Below, piece by piece: positions 38,426-48,294 of a DNA stretch of 64,000 bases. The stretch's first letter is position 1; every line of letters starts with the position of its first letter. The stretch is from the NCBI RefSeq assembly GCF_003480915.1, contig NZ_QUKD01000016.1:1-64000 (forward strand), in the 5' to 3' direction. The translations under genes were made by a program, and so were the position numbers. A model generated the notes under the pieces. The model worked only from the letters and a program-made list of their open reading frames with translations, was not told the origin of the DNA and searched no databases. The DNA comes from Parabacteroides sp. TM07-1AC (GTDB taxonomy: Bacteria; Bacteroidota; Bacteroidia; Bacteroidales; Tannerellaceae).

Positions 38426-39766
38426 ATGAGAGCAGTTGAAACAATAAAAAATATCTGGAAGATTGAGGATCTGAGAAATCGGATCCTCACCACTCTTTTA
38501 TTGGTGGCTATATATCGCTTCGGAACGTATGTAGTACTTCCTGGTATTGATCCTCAAGCGTTAACCGCTTTACAGGCGCAGACAAGAGGCGGATTGCTTG
38601 CACTGTTGGATATGTTTTCAGGTGGTGCATTCTCTAATGCTTCAATTTTTGCATTGGGTATTATGCCTTATATTTCCGCTTCAATTGTTATGCAGTTGTT
38701 AGCCATAGCAGTTCCTTCTTTCCAGAAACTACAGAGAGAAGGCGAGAGTGGTCGTAGAAAGATCAATCAGTGGACACGCTATTTGACAGTAGCTATCCTG
38801 TTATTCCAGGGACCGACTTATCTTGTGAATCTGAGTGTTCAGTTGAAAGCCGCTGGTGCAGCATTACCTCCGGGTATCATGTTTACTGTCTCTTCTACTA
38901 TTATTTTGGCTGCAGGAAGTATGTTTATCTTATGGCTAGGTGAAAGAATTACAGATAAAGGTGTTGGAAATGGTATTTCATTTATCATTTTGATTGGTAT
39001 CATAGCCCGTCTGCCCCATTCATTGTTCCAGGAATTTATTTCAAGAACAAGTGAAAAAACTGGTGGTCTGGTTATGTTCTTGTTTGAGATGCTGTTTCTT
39101 TTACTTGTTATTGCCGGTGCTATTTTGCTGGTTCAGGGAACTCGTAAAGTGCCCGTACAGTACGCAAAGAGAATTATAGGAAACAAACAGTATGGTGGCG
39201 CACGTCAGTATATCCCGTTAAAGGTAAATGCTGCGAACGTTATGCCTATCATCTTTGCTCAGGCAATTATGTTTATTCCTATTTCTATTGTAGGATTCTC
39301 TAGTACTGGTGATCAAAGTGGTTTTTGGGCTGCATTTATGGATAATACCGGTTTTTGGTATAACTTCGTTTTTGCGGTATTGATTATCCTCTTTACTTAT
39401 TTCTATACAGCTATCACGATCAATCCGACGCAGATGGCTGATGATTTGAAGAGAAACAATGGATTTATTCCGGGTGTTAAACCTGGAAAAAGTACCAAAG
39501 ACTATCTGGATACAATCATGGACCGCATTACTCTTCCAGGTGCATTCTTCCTGGCATTAGTAGCTATTATGCCTGCTTTTGCAAGAATCGCTGGTGTGAG
39601 TATGGAGTTCTCTCAGTTCTTTGGAGGAACATCTTTGTTGATTTTGGTTGGTGTAGTGTTGGATACGTTACAGCAAGTCGAAAGTCATTTGTTGATGCGT
39701 CATTATGACGGTTTGTTAAAGTCAGGAAGAATTAAGGGTCGTACAGGCTCAGTTGCCGCTTATTAA
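38426..39766 (+). CDS. secY: Preprotein translocase subunit SecY
   Basis: 446 residues with ten predicted membrane segments. The pore ring and plug region (LALLDMFSGGAFSNASIFALGI) and the cytoplasmic loop containing VPVQYAKR are conserved. Exports the signal-peptide proteins seen elsewhere in this window. adk does not follow; map does. Confidence 0.97.
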   Translation: MRAVETIKNIWKIEDLRNRILTTLLLVAIYRFGTYVVLPGIDPQALTALQAQTRGGLLALLDMFSGGAFSNASIFALGIMPYISASIVMQLLAIAVPSFQKLQREGESGRRKINQWTRYLTVAILLFQGPTYLVNLSVQLKAAGAALPPGIMFTVSSTIILAAGSMFILWLGERITDKGVGNGISFIILIGIIARLPHSLFQEFISRTSEKTGGLVMFLFEMLFLLLVIAGAILLVQGTRKVPVQYAKRIIGNKQYGGARQYIPLKVNAANVMPIIFAQAIMFIPISIVGFSSTGDQSGFWAAFMDNTGFWYNFVFAVLIILFTYFYTAITINPTQMADDLKRNNGFIPGVKPGKSTKDYLDTIMDRITLPGAFFLALVAIMPAFARIAGVSMEFSQFFGGTSLLILVGVVLDTLQQVESHLLMRHYDGLLKSGRIKGRTGSVAAY

Positions 39767-39770
39767 TAGA

Positions 39771-40556
39771 ATGATCTATTTAAAAACAGATGAAGAAATC
39801 GAGTTGATGCGTTCGGCCAACCAGTTAGTAGGCCGGACACTAGGAGAGCTTGCTAAGCACATTGCTCCCGGAGTAACAACTCTTCAACTCGATAAAATTG
39901 CTGAAGAATTCATTAGGGATAATGGAGCAGTTCCAGCCTTTTTAGGGTATGGTGGTTTTCCAAATTCAATATGTGCTTCTGTAAACGAGCAAGTAGTACA
40001 TGGTATTCCTTCCTCAAAAGCTATTTTAAAGGAAGGTGATGTCATATCTGTTGATTGTGGAACAATATTGAATGGTTTTGTTGGTGATTCCGCCTATACA
40101 TTTTGTGTGGGAGAAGTCGATCCGGCAGTGAAGAAATTGTTGAAAACAACGAAAGAATCTCTTTACCTGGGTATCCAACAAGCTGTGGAAGGAAAACGAA
40201 TAGGGGATGTGAGTCATGCGGTACAGTCATACTGTGAATCGAAAGGATACTCTGTAGTAAGAGAACTGGTAGGGCACGGTATCGGTCGCAAAATGCATGA
40301 AGAACCTGAAGTACCTAATTATGGAAGATATGGTTGCGGACCGTTGTTGCGTAGTGGAATGTGTATTTGCATTGAACCTATGATCAATATGGGAAGTAAG
40401 AATATCGTTTTTGAAAAGGACGGTTGGACGGTACGTACAAAGGACAGAAAGTGCTCTGCTCATTTTGAACATTGTATTGCAATCAGACCCGATGGTCCTC
40501 AGATTTTGTCTTCATTTGAATTTTTAGAAGAAGTCCTAGGAAGTAACGCAATTTAA
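39771..40556 (+). CDS. map: Type I methionine aminopeptidase
   Basis: 261 residues from ATG 39771; TTG 39753 lies inside secY. Removes initiator Met. Metal ligands are the two Asp in [17 protein letters not shown], His in [12 protein letters not shown], and Glu in CIEPM and near EHCIAI. It is between secY and infA as usual in Bacteroidota. Confidence 0.96.
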   Translation: MIYLKTDEEIELMRSANQLVGRTLGELAKHIAPGVTTLQLDKIAEEFIRDNGAVPAFLGYGGFPNSICASVNEQVVHGIPSSKAILKEGDVISVDCGTILNGFVGDSAYTFCVGEVDPAVKKLLKTTKESLYLGIQQAVEGKRIGDVSHAVQSYCESKGYSVVRELVGHGIGRKMHEEPEVPNYGRYGCGPLLRSGMCICIEPMINMGSKNIVFEKDGWTVRTKDRKCSAHFEHCIAIRPDGPQILSSFEFLEEVLGSNAI

Positions 40557-40566
40557 TTTGATTTAT

Positions 40567-40785
40567 ATGGCTAAACAAGCAGCTATTGAACAAGATGGAG
40601 TTATTGTAGAAGCATTGTCAAACGCAATGTTTCGTGTAGAATTAGAGAACGGACATGAGATTACTGCCCACATATCAGGAAAGATGCGTATGCATTATAT
40701 TAAAATTCTTCCTGGTGATAAAGTGAGAGTGGAAATGTCTCCGTATGATTTATCAAAAGGTAGAATTGCTTTTAGATATAAATAA
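40567..40785 (+). CDS. infA: Translation initiation factor IF-1
   Basis: 72 residues from ATG 40567 ([17 protein letters not shown]), an S1-like OB fold ending RIAFRYK. TTG 40558 upstream is not used. Confidence 0.97.
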   Translation: MAKQAAIEQDGVIVEALSNAMFRVELENGHEITAHISGKMRMHYIKILPGDKVRVEMSPYDLSKGRIAFRYK

Positions 40786-40797
40786 AAATAACTAGAT

Positions 40798-40914
40798 ATG
40801 AAAGTAAGAGCATCTTTAAAGAAGCGTACCCCTGAATGTAAGATTGTAAGAAGAAAGGGTCGCTTATATGTAATTAACAAGAAAAACCCTAAGTATAAAC
40901 AACGTCAGGGATAA
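40798..40914 (+). CDS. rpmJ: 50S ribosomal protein L36 (zinc-free type)
   Basis: 38 residues ([20 protein letters not shown] ...). Of the four zinc ligands of classical L36 (C-x2-C-x12-C-x4-H) only Cys14 remains, so this is the zinc-independent form. Position infA-rpmJ-rpsM confirms it. Confidence 0.95.
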   Translation: MKVRASLKKRTPECKIVRRKGRLYVINKKNPKYKQRQG

Positions 40915-40948
40915 TTTATTATTTTTGCAAAATAATTAAGTAAGTAAT

Positions 40949-41329
40949 ATGGCTATAAGAATAGTTGGTGTAGACTTGCCACAAAATAAAAGAGGAGAAA
41001 TCGCTTTGACTTATATCTATGGTATCGGTCGGAGTGCTTCAAAATCTATTTTAGAGAAAGCAGGCGTTGATCGCGATATCAAAGTGAAAGACTGGACAGA
41101 CGATCAGGCTGCAAAAGTACGTGAAGTCATTGGCGCTGAGTACAAGGTAGAAGGTGATCTTCGTTCTGAAGTTCAGCTAAACATCAAGCGTCTGATGGAT
41201 ATTGGATGCTACAGAGGTGTTCGTCACCGTATTGGTTTACCGTTGAGAGGTCAGAGTACAAAGAACAATGCTCGTACTCGTAAGGGTAAGAAGAAAACTG
41301 TTGCAAATAAGAAAAAAGCTACTAAATAA
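40949..41329 (+). CDS. rpsM: 30S ribosomal protein S13
   Basis: 126 residues; [21 protein letters not shown] start, H2TH fold, and the [14 protein letters not shown] motif; long basic tail touches tRNA. Confidence 0.98.
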   Translation: MAIRIVGVDLPQNKRGEIALTYIYGIGRSASKSILEKAGVDRDIKVKDWTDDQAAKVREVIGAEYKVEGDLRSEVQLNIKRLMDIGCYRGVRHRIGLPLRGQSTKNNARTRKGKKKTVANKKKATK

Positions 41330-41340
41330 TAAGAGTTGAT

Positions 41341-41730
41341 ATGGCAAAAAAAACAGTCGCAGCAAAGAAGAGAAACGTAAAAGTTGACGCTTACGGTCAA
41401 GCTCATATTCATTCTTCTTTCAATAACATTATTGTGTCTCTTGCCAATAGCGAAGGTCAAGTTATCAGCTGGTCTTCTGCAGGTAAGATGGGATTCAGAA
41501 GTTCTAAAAAGAACACTCCGTATGCCGCTCAGATGGCAGCACAAGATTGTGCTAAGGTAGCTTATGATCTTGGTTTGAGAAAAGTAAAAGTATTCGTTAA
41601 AGGACCGGGTAACGGACGTGAGTCTGCTATCAGAACTATCCACGGTGCCGGTATTGAAGTAACAGAAATTGTTGACGTTACTCCGCTGCCTCACAATGGT
41701 TGTCGTCCTCCGAAAAAGAGAAGAGTATAA
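41341..41730 (+). CDS. rpsK: 30S ribosomal protein S11
   Basis: 129 residues; [19 protein letters not shown] and the [13 protein letters not shown] motif near the C-terminus. Platform protein next to S13. Confidence 0.98.
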   Translation: MAKKTVAAKKRNVKVDAYGQAHIHSSFNNIIVSLANSEGQVISWSSAGKMGFRSSKKNTPYAAQMAAQDCAKVAYDLGLRKVKVFVKGPGNGRESAIRTIHGAGIEVTEIVDVTPLPHNGCRPPKKRRV

Positions 41731-41795
41731 TTAACTATAGTTTCTTGAACATTGAATCCGGAATTGTGAATAGATTGCACAAAGACCTTATCCTC

Positions 41796-41829
41796 TCTGT
41801 AATCGCGGCTGCACGGTTCCAGATTCAGA
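41796..41829 (+). promoter_or_regulatory. Hairpin in the rpsK-rpsD gap (candidate S4 leader)
   Basis: TCTG-[T]-AATC (41796-41804) pairs with GATTCAGA (41822-41829), 8 bp with one bulge, 17-nt loop. It lies in a 123-nt gap, the longest in this part of the cluster. S4 regulates its own synthesis in other bacteria; a role here is inferred. Confidence 0.35.
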
Positions 41830-41853
41830 CAGAAAAATTAAAACAATAAAAAA

Positions 41854-42459
41854 ATGGCAAGATATACTGGACCAAAAACAAGAATTGCCCGTAAGTTTGG
41901 TGAGGCTATATTCGGACCGGATAAAGTTCTTTCTAAAAAGAATTATCCTCCCGGACAACATGGTAACGCCAGAAAGAAAAAAACTTCTGAATACGGAATT
42001 CAGCTTCGCGAGAAGCAAAAAGCAAAATACACTTATGGTGTATTAGAAAAACAATTTAGAAATCTGTTCGACAAAGCGCAGAGTTCAAAAGGTATTACCG
42101 GTGAAGTTCTGCTTCAGTTACTGGAAGGCCGTTTGGACAATGTTGTATACCGTTTAGGTATTGCTCCCACAAGAGCTGCTGCTCGTCAGTTGGTTTCTCA
42201 CCGTCACATTACAGTAGACGGTAAGGTTGTAAATATTCCTTCTTACTCTTTGAAAGCCGGTCAGATCGTTGGTGTTAGAGAGAAATCCAAGTCGTTGGAA
42301 GTGATTGCTGATGCATTGTCAGGATTCAACCACAGCAAATATCCTTGGATTGAGTGGGATCAGTCTTCTTTAAGCGGAAAATTACTGCATCTGCCGGAAA
42401 GAACTGACATTCCTGAAAACATTAAAGAGCAGTTGATCGTAGAATTGTATTCTAAATAA
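41854..42459 (+). CDS. rpsD: 30S ribosomal protein S4 (zinc-free type)
   Basis: 201 residues. The S4 RNA-binding domain is [20 protein letters not shown]. The N-terminal zinc knuckle cysteines are absent ([20 protein letters not shown]). It nucleates 30S assembly. Preceded by a 123-nt gap with a hairpin. Confidence 0.97.
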   Translation: MARYTGPKTRIARKFGEAIFGPDKVLSKKNYPPGQHGNARKKKTSEYGIQLREKQKAKYTYGVLEKQFRNLFDKAQSSKGITGEVLLQLLEGRLDNVVYRLGIAPTRAAARQLVSHRHITVDGKVVNIPSYSLKAGQIVGVREKSKSLEVIADALSGFNHSKYPWIEWDQSSLSGKLLHLPERTDIPENIKEQLIVELYSK

Positions 42460-42471
42460 TAATTGATTTCC

Positions 42472-43464
42472 ATGGCGATATTAGCATTTCAAAAACCCGA
42501 TAAAGTATTAATGTTGGAAGCGGACAATTTCTTCGGAAAGTTTGAATTTCGTCCGTTGGAACCCGGCTATGGTATTACTATAGGTAATGCTCTGCGCCGT
42601 ATTCTCCTGTCGTCGCTTGAAGGTTTTGCTATTACATCCATTAAGATCGAAGGGGTTGACCATGAATTTGGTACAATCCCCGGTGTTATTGAGGATGTAA
42701 CAAACATTATCTTGAACTTGAAACAGGTACGGTTCAAGCATATTGTAGACGACATAGAGAATGAAAAAGTAAGTATTACTGTTTCGGGTTCCGAAGTGTT
42801 CAAAGCCGGTGATATAGGTAAACAACTGACCGGATTCGAAGTATTGAATCCTGACCTGGTTATTTGCCGTTTGGATCCGAACGCTAGTTTCCAGATTGAA
42901 TTAACGATAAATAAAGGACGCGGATATGTACCCGCTGACGAAAACAGAGATCCGAATGCAGACGTTCACGTTATTGCTATTGACTCTATTTTCACTCCTA
43001 TACGTAACGTTAAGTATTTAATCGAAAACTTCCGTGTTGAGCAAAAGACGGACTACGAAAAGTTGGTTCTTGAAATAGCCACAGATGGTTCTATTCATCC
43101 GAAGGAAGCGTTGAAAGAAGCTGCTAAGATTCTGATTCATCATTTTATGTTGTTCTCAGATGAAAAGATTGCGATCGAGACAGTGGATACTGACGGCAAT
43201 GAAGAATTCGATGAAGAAGTACTTCACATGCGCCAGTTGCTTAAGAGCAAGCTAGCAGATATGGACCTTTCCGTTCGTGCTCTGAATTGCTTGAAAGCTG
43301 CAGATGTTGAAACGTTGGGTGAACTGGTTAAATTCAACAAGAACGATTTGTTGAAGTTCCGTAACTTCGGTAAGAAGTCGCTCACTGAACTTGATGAACT
43401 GCTTGAAAGCCTGAACCTTTCATTCGGTATGGATATCACGAAATATAAATTAGATAAAGAGTAA
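42472..43464 (+). CDS. rpoA: DNA-directed RNA polymerase subunit alpha
   Basis: 330 residues from ATG 42472 ([12 protein letters not shown]). N-terminal dimerisation domain ([23 protein letters not shown]) and C-terminal domain ([20 protein letters not shown] to LTELDELL) that contacts DNA and regulators. Starts 12 nt after rpsD. Confidence 0.97.
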   Translation: MAILAFQKPDKVLMLEADNFFGKFEFRPLEPGYGITIGNALRRILLSSLEGFAITSIKIEGVDHEFGTIPGVIEDVTNIILNLKQVRFKHIVDDIENEKVSITVSGSEVFKAGDIGKQLTGFEVLNPDLVICRLDPNASFQIELTINKGRGYVPADENRDPNADVHVIAIDSIFTPIRNVKYLIENFRVEQKTDYEKLVLEIATDGSIHPKEALKEAAKILIHHFMLFSDEKIAIETVDTDGNEEFDEEVLHMRQLLKSKLADMDLSVRALNCLKAADVETLGELVKFNKNDLLKFRNFGKKSLTELDELLESLNLSFGMDITKYKLDKE

Positions 43465-43472
43465 GTAAAGCG

Positions 43473-43970
43473 ATGAGACATAATAAGAAATTCAATCATT
43501 TAGGTCGTACAAATACTCACCGTGAAGCAATGCTGTCTAATATGGCTTCTTCTTTGATCAAGCATAAGAGAATCTTTACGACAACAGCAAAAGCAAAAGC
43601 ACTTCGTAAGTTTGTAGAACCTCTGATCACAAAATGTAAAGAGGATACAACTCACTCAAGACGTGTAGTATTTAGTACTTTACAGGATAAAAACGCTGTA
43701 ACAGAACTGTTCAAGGAAGTAGCTCAGAAGATCGGTGATCGTCCGGGTGGTTATACTAGAATTATCAAGACTGGTAACCGTTTAGGTGACAACGCAGCAA
43801 TGTGCTTCATTGAATTAGTAGATTACAACGAAAACATGTTGAAGGACACTGCAACTAAGAAAACTGCGAAAACAAGACGTTCTCGTAAGAAATCTACAGC
43901 TGCTGAAACAGCTGCTCCGGTTGCTGAAGCTCCTGCAGCAGAAGCAACAGAAGAAAAAGCTGCAGAGTAA
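43473..43970 (+). CDS. rplQ: 50S ribosomal protein L17 with extended tail
   Basis: 165 residues. The L17 core ([20 protein letters not shown]) ends near residue 120; after it comes a 45-residue Ala/Glu/Lys-rich tail ([21 protein letters not shown]). The last gene of the supercluster; a strong bidirectional terminator follows. Confidence 0.96.
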   Translation: MRHNKKFNHLGRTNTHREAMLSNMASSLIKHKRIFTTTAKAKALRKFVEPLITKCKEDTTHSRRVVFSTLQDKNAVTELFKEVAQKIGDRPGGYTRIIKTGNRLGDNAAMCFIELVDYNENMLKDTATKKTAKTRRSRKKSTAAETAAPVAEAPAAEATEEKAAE

Positions 43971-43991
43971 TTTCTGTAACTTATATAAAAC

Positions 43992-44025
43992 AAAAAGAGC
44001 CGTCATTTTTATGATGGCTCTTTTT
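43992..44025. terminator. Bidirectional terminator after rplQ
   Basis: AAAAAGAGCCGTCAT (43992-44006) pairs with ATGATGGCTCTTTTT (44011-44025) with one G-T pair and a 4-nt loop. Serves rplQ (+) and the TPR gene (-). Confidence 0.9.
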
Positions 44026-44050
44026 GTTTTATAGGGTTCTATATTTCTGT

Positions 44051-45631
44051 TCATTTGATATTCTTTAACGCCTCTTGAGCGGTAGTATTGGAGGGATCGA
44101 TAGTTATAATCTTATTCCAGTAATTTTTAGAATTTTCCATATCCTGTTTCAGGTAATGGTAGTAACCCAGATAGCGGTAGCATTCTATCAATTCATTTCT
44201 ATATTTATCTTTATTCTTTTCAAGAATTGGAATACATGATTCGTAATAAGGTTTAGCCAAGCCCTGTTCCGTTTCCGGATCTGACAGAGCCTGCGTACGT
44301 GCCTGCCATAAACTACCCAGATGACTGTCAGGTACGCGTTCTTTTACAATAGCAAACAGACTGTCAGCTTTAGACAGGTAGTTTTTTGATATCGTACTGT
44401 CCTTGGATGCAGCTGTATAATAATATTTACCTAACTGATAATAGTCAGCGGCTTCTGCAGACTCTCCCATTGCTTCTATATATTGCCTGTATGCAGTTAT
44501 GGCTTCAGTGTTATTCTCGCTATTACTATAGACTTCCGCCAGGTCTTTGTAGATCTCACTGTGGGAAGGGTTTTCTTTTATTGCTTTTTGTAATGCCTCC
44601 GCAGCCTTATCGTACTGTTTTGCTTTATTGAGTAAGCGGCCATAATATAAATAATCCTGCCATATGTATTTGGCATCCGGATCATTGAAGAATGTTTTTA
44701 CTTCTTCCAGTCCTTTTTCATAAGCCTTGGTTTCATAATCGTTGTAGATAGCCAGGCGTTTCAGTAAGAAGTTGCCCGGATCTGTAGCCTGTCCTTTATT
44801 GATTGCTTTTTCTGCTTCTGCATATTGCTTGTTAAAGAACAGAGCTGATGCATAATGAATCAGATTGTCTATTGAATATACTCCTTCGGTCATGTAGGTT
44901 TTATAGGCTGCTATTGCCTGGGAATAATTCCCTTGTAATGAGTATATATTACCTAGCTTGTAATATGCCGGTAAATAATCCGGATAATTGGCTATTACTT
45001 TTCTGAGCATTTCTATAGACAAGGCTGGAGTGACCCCCTGATATACATCTGCATATTTAATATAAGCTTCTTTGCAGGCCGGATCAAAATGGATAGCCTG
45101 TTCGTATCGTCCGGCGGCATCTCCGGGTTTGTCTTTACTGATAAGCCAGTCCCCTTCATATAGGTAAATGGACGGATCGTTGATGTTCTGTTTTTTTGCA
45201 TTATCGAGAGCCGCCTGCGCTTCCGCTTCCATTCCGTTTATTAAATAAGCTTTTGCAATGGCAACATAGACGGGAGGATCTTTTTTATTCACTTTGATTG
45301 CGGTATCAAACGCTTTTTGTGCTGCAGATTTGTCCGTTTTAAGTAATACTTTCCCTTCTCCGATTTTATTGTATGCATAATCAGGAGATGCATTCCAGCC
45401 TTTTTGGTAATAAGTCAAGGCTTCAGAGATTTTGTTCGTATCATACGCTATTTCTCCTAAATAGTACAAAGCCTCTGCCTGATCGGCAGGGGAACCGTTA
45501 AGCTGTTTCTCAAAAAGCCGGCTTGCAACGGTTGGTTCACCGGCTTTGAAGAAATCAATGCCTTGCCGGTTATCAGCCTGAACGGCTAAAGCAATAAGAC
45601 TTAAAATAATTATATATAAATTTCTTTTCAT
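44051..45631 (-). CDS. Periplasmic tetratricopeptide repeat protein
   Basis: 526 residues with a signal peptide (MKRNLYIIILSLIALAVQA-DNR). The rest is about a dozen TPR-type helix pairs (ALYYLGEIAYDTNKISEALTYYQKG; AIAAYKTYMTEG; EALQKAIKENPSHSEIYKDLAEVY). TPRs usually scaffold protein complexes. It is the last gene of the ExbB-ExbD-ExbD-TonB-PstS-like run, so it may link that system to the envelope. Its role is not established. Confidence 0.85.
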   Translation of the reverse strand: MKRNLYIIILSLIALAVQADNRQGIDFFKAGEPTVASRLFEKQLNGSPADQAEALYYLGEIAYDTNKISEALTYYQKGWNASPDYAYNKIGEGKVLLKTDKSAAQKAFDTAIKVNKKDPPVYVAIAKAYLINGMEAEAQAALDNAKKQNINDPSIYLYEGDWLISKDKPGDAAGRYEQAIHFDPACKEAYIKYADVYQGVTPALSIEMLRKVIANYPDYLPAYYKLGNIYSLQGNYSQAIAAYKTYMTEGVYSIDNLIHYASALFFNKQYAEAEKAINKGQATDPGNFLLKRLAIYNDYETKAYEKGLEEVKTFFNDPDAKYIWQDYLYYGRLLNKAKQYDKAAEALQKAIKENPSHSEIYKDLAEVYSNSENNTEAITAYRQYIEAMGESAEAADYYQLGKYYYTAASKDSTISKNYLSKADSLFAIVKERVPDSHLGSLWQARTQALSDPETEQGLAKPYYESCIPILEKNKDKYRNELIECYRYLGYYHYLKQDMENSKNYWNKIITIDPSNTTAQEALKNIK

Positions 45632-45652
45632 GACTGTAGATATTTATAGGGT

Positions 45653-46591
45653 TTATAACTGATCTCTGACATTTACCAACCTGACAGGTTGTGTTGCTGG
45701 AATAATTCCAGATTTGAGTATGATCCGTTGTCCGCGATCGCTGGAAATAAAGGTCGTGAACCCGGAAGCCAGTCCCATGCGCGGTTCTGATAAAATCAGA
45801 AAAACCGGTCTTGTCATTGGATAGCTCTTTAAAGCAATATATGCCTGATACGGTTTGAAACTATTTGTGACAGTCGCATTTCTGTAAGGACTTACTGCCA
45901 TAACTCTTATATTTTCAAGAAAGCTCATGTTTGTGCTATCAGATGGATTGCTGATCCAGTTTGCTCCAATGATTCCTAATGCTCCTCTGTTTCGGGTTAC
46001 ATACTCTATCACTTGCCTGTTATCTTTCATAGCATGCAGATTTCCTGCAAAAGCCTCTCCTGCGCAAATCGAGTCAATGGCATAATGCACTGTTCCGGAA
46101 TTGGGATTATCGAATACGACTTCAATCATCCCTGATTTATTATCCCGATTGACATCTTTCCATTCTTTCATCTTTCCGGTCAGTATGTCTTTCAATACAG
46201 GTATTCCGATCAGGGAATCCGTATTTTCTTTATTAACGATCAATGCGATGGCATCAGTCGCTATTTGCATACTTTTAGGGAATAACTTTTTTGAATTCAT
46301 GAATTCTGTTTCTTCTTTGGTCAGCGGACGTGACGTGATTGCCAGTCGGGTACTATCGTGCAACAAACTGTTGATCGTTTCTGTTTCACCGGAGAAATAA
46401 GGAACAATTCCCGCTTCCTTATAAATACTCTCGAATACCGCTATCTCCTCTTCTACGACAGGAGCAAAGCAACCATCAGAAGCGATTGCTATCACGCCAC
46501 TGGTAGGTGTATCTGTCGGAGTGTCGGTATTTTTGTTTTTACAAGAAACCAACAGAACTATACATACCGTTATATAAAAGAAGTTTTTCAT
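45653..46591 (-). CDS. PstS-like substrate-binding lipoprotein
   Basis: 312 residues. The lipobox is LVSC (Cys17). The body resembles phosphate-binding PstS proteins (PBP-like): SRPLTKEE, NKENTDSLIGIPVLKDILTGK, NPNSGTVHYAID and GALGIIG. No pstCAB genes are adjacent; the gene is instead downstream of tonB and overlaps the small membrane gene by 4 nt. It could sense or capture phosphate or another ligand for the Ton system. Family resemblance is clear, the ligand is inferred. Confidence 0.75.
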   Translation of the reverse strand: MKNFFYITVCIVLLVSCKNKNTDTPTDTPTSGVIAIASDGCFAPVVEEEIAVFESIYKEAGIVPYFSGETETINSLLHDSTRLAITSRPLTKEETEFMNSKKLFPKSMQIATDAIALIVNKENTDSLIGIPVLKDILTGKMKEWKDVNRDNKSGMIEVVFDNPNSGTVHYAIDSICAGEAFAGNLHAMKDNRQVIEYVTRNRGALGIIGANWISNPSDSTNMSFLENIRVMAVSPYRNATVTNSFKPYQAYIALKSYPMTRPVFLILSEPRMGLASGFTTFISSDRGQRIILKSGIIPATQPVRLVNVRDQL

Positions 46592-46788
46592 TGTTTACTG
46601 TCTTTTTTTAGTCTATAGCTTCTGAATAAAGTATAACAGAAGAATAGAATGCCAAATAACATTCTCATCGGGAATGACATCTGCTCATTAAACAAATTGG
46701 TGAAAATCAAAAGAAAGGTCATGCCGAGGTATATCAAAATCATGAATATACCCCAGACAACCTTCATATTTATACACTTTACCTCCAT
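46588..46788 (-). CDS. Small membrane protein between tonB and pstS-like gene
   Basis: 66 residues from ATG 46788 (MEVKCINMKVVWGIF), right after the tonB stop; the longer in-frame version would start inside tonB. Two hydrophobic segments (WGIFMILIYLGMTFLLIF and MRMLFGILFFCYTLF) and a basic tail (RLKKDSKQ). Overlaps the PstS-like start by 4 nt. No family was recognised. Confidence 0.65.
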   Translation of the reverse strand: MEVKCINMKVVWGIFMILIYLGMTFLLIFTNLFNEQMSFPMRMLFGILFFCYTLFRSYRLKKDSKQ

Positions 46789-46789
46789 A

Positions 46790-47623
46790 TCACTGTAATT
46801 TGAATCGTACCGGAACTGTAAAATAGACCGGAACCGGTTTGCCATTCTGTTTTCCCGGGAGCCATTGCGGAAGAGACTTGATAACACGTATCGCTTCTTT
46901 ATCGCAAGATGGATCCAACTGCTTTAGTATTTCCACTTTCGTTACATCTCCAGTAGGACTGACAACAAAGCGGAGAGTTACTGTTCCCTGAATACCGTTT
47001 TCAGCGGCAATAACCGGATACTTCAAATGAGTACTGATGAATTTCAATAACGCTTCGTTTCCTCCGGGAAATTGCGGCATTTGCTCTACTGCAACGTAAG
47101 GGACTGTTTCTTCCTCAATCACCTCTTTGTTATCCTTCAAGTCCGCAATATCTATTGCATCTTCACTTTCTGAACCTTTTACATCAGCAACGGATATGGC
47201 TAGTTTGGAGGTCGTCAACTCTTCCTGTGTCTTGATCTCTTCTTCATCCCTTACATCTTTATCCGCCTTGATGACAGGTGGTGTAAATTTGATCGTACTT
47301 TTCAGTACAGGGGGAGGAGGAGCCTCGATCGTACGAATTTGATTTTCTTCCGGTACTTTCGTTTCCATTTGCAGATTAGAAAGTGTAGTCACTTCCAGTA
47401 CCTGCTCTTTTGCATGTTGTGGAATTACAGATTTGATCAAAGCCGGCACCGTCATTACCAGAATTGCTCCGATAGCGACGATGATCAGGGCGCGGATATG
47501 TCTGTTTGAGGAATTTTTGCGTAGTTCGTACGCTCCGTATTCTTTGTTTTTCCCCATAAAGATCAGCTCGCACCATTCCGGAGAATTCAGATTTATATTT
47601 TTAATATTAATCATGATCGTCAT
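46790..47623 (-). CDS. tonB: TonB-family energy transducer
   Basis: 277 residues. A cytoplasmic segment, one membrane span (ALIIVAIGAILVMTVPAL, about 45-62), a linker with Pro and acidic residues (APPPPVLKSTIKF), and a C-terminal TonB domain (EALLKFISTHLKYPVIAAENGIQG ... VYFTVPVRF). It passes proton-motive energy to outer-membrane receptors. The start overlaps the exbD stop by 4 nt (ATGA). Confidence 0.9.
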   Translation of the reverse strand: MTIMINIKNINLNSPEWCELIFMGKNKEYGAYELRKNSSNRHIRALIIVAIGAILVMTVPALIKSVIPQHAKEQVLEVTTLSNLQMETKVPEENQIRTIEAPPPPVLKSTIKFTPPVIKADKDVRDEEEIKTQEELTTSKLAISVADVKGSESEDAIDIADLKDNKEVIEEETVPYVAVEQMPQFPGGNEALLKFISTHLKYPVIAAENGIQGTVTLRFVVSPTGDVTKVEILKQLDPSCDKEAIRVIKSLPQWLPGKQNGKPVPVYFTVPVRFKLQ

Positions 47624-48282
47624 TTTTTATTTGCCTGAGCTATTTCCTTCGAAAGTTCTCCTCCGCTTTTCAGATTGTCGACCAAAAACTTGTCTCCATC
47701 CGTGATGTCGACGATTGCATATTTGCCGATATTGCATATCTGCATTTCGTCGAGAGCATCTACCAGGTCTTTATAAGAGGCTTCATTGGTAGCTTTGATC
47801 AGTACGACCGGCGCATCTTTGCCACCTTTTATTTCTGTAGCCTGCTTTTTGAACTCATCTTCAGAAATTTCCTTGTTTAACTTTTTCACTTTCAACTCTG
47901 TTATCTTTTGCACGGCATCGGAATTACGTTCCAGTAAGATGTTGCGTAATCCGGTAGGTGAGAAATCGGTCGTTTTCAGTGACTCTACATGTTCATAGTC
48001 CGGTTCACCGAAATAGTAATACACCTTGTTGTCTTCTCCCAGTATGAGGGTGATAGCTTTAGATGCTTTTACCTTTGTCTGTTCGGCTTCCGTGACATGA
48101 TCTTTCGACGGCATACTAATCTCCATCGTTTGCGGCTTGCTGAGTGAAGTACAAAGCATGAAGAACGTAATCAGTAACATATTCATATCCACCATCGGCG
48201 TAAAGTCGACACGGATATTTATTTTTTTCTGTTTGCCCTTCTTTCCGTCGCTTTTTCCTTTGTCTGTATTTACTTCTGCCAT
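47620..48282 (-). CDS. exbD: ExbD/TolR family transport protein (second copy)
   Basis: 220 residues. One membrane span with the essential Asp (VDFTPMVDMNMLLITFFML) after a basic cytosolic start. The periplasmic part is longer than typical ExbD (about 150 residues), with a VVLIKATNEASYKDLVDALDEM end. Immediately upstream of tonB; with the next gene it forms a two-ExbD arrangement. Confidence 0.9.
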   Translation of the reverse strand: MAEVNTDKGKSDGKKGKQKKINIRVDFTPMVDMNMLLITFFMLCTSLSKPQTMEISMPSKDHVTEAEQTKVKASKAITLILGEDNKVYYYFGEPDYEHVESLKTTDFSPTGLRNILLERNSDAVQKITELKVKKLNKEISEDEFKKQATEIKGGKDAPVVLIKATNEASYKDLVDALDEMQICNIGKYAIVDITDGDKFLVDNLKSGGELSKEIAQANKK

Positions 48283-48294
48283 AACGTACGTTGT

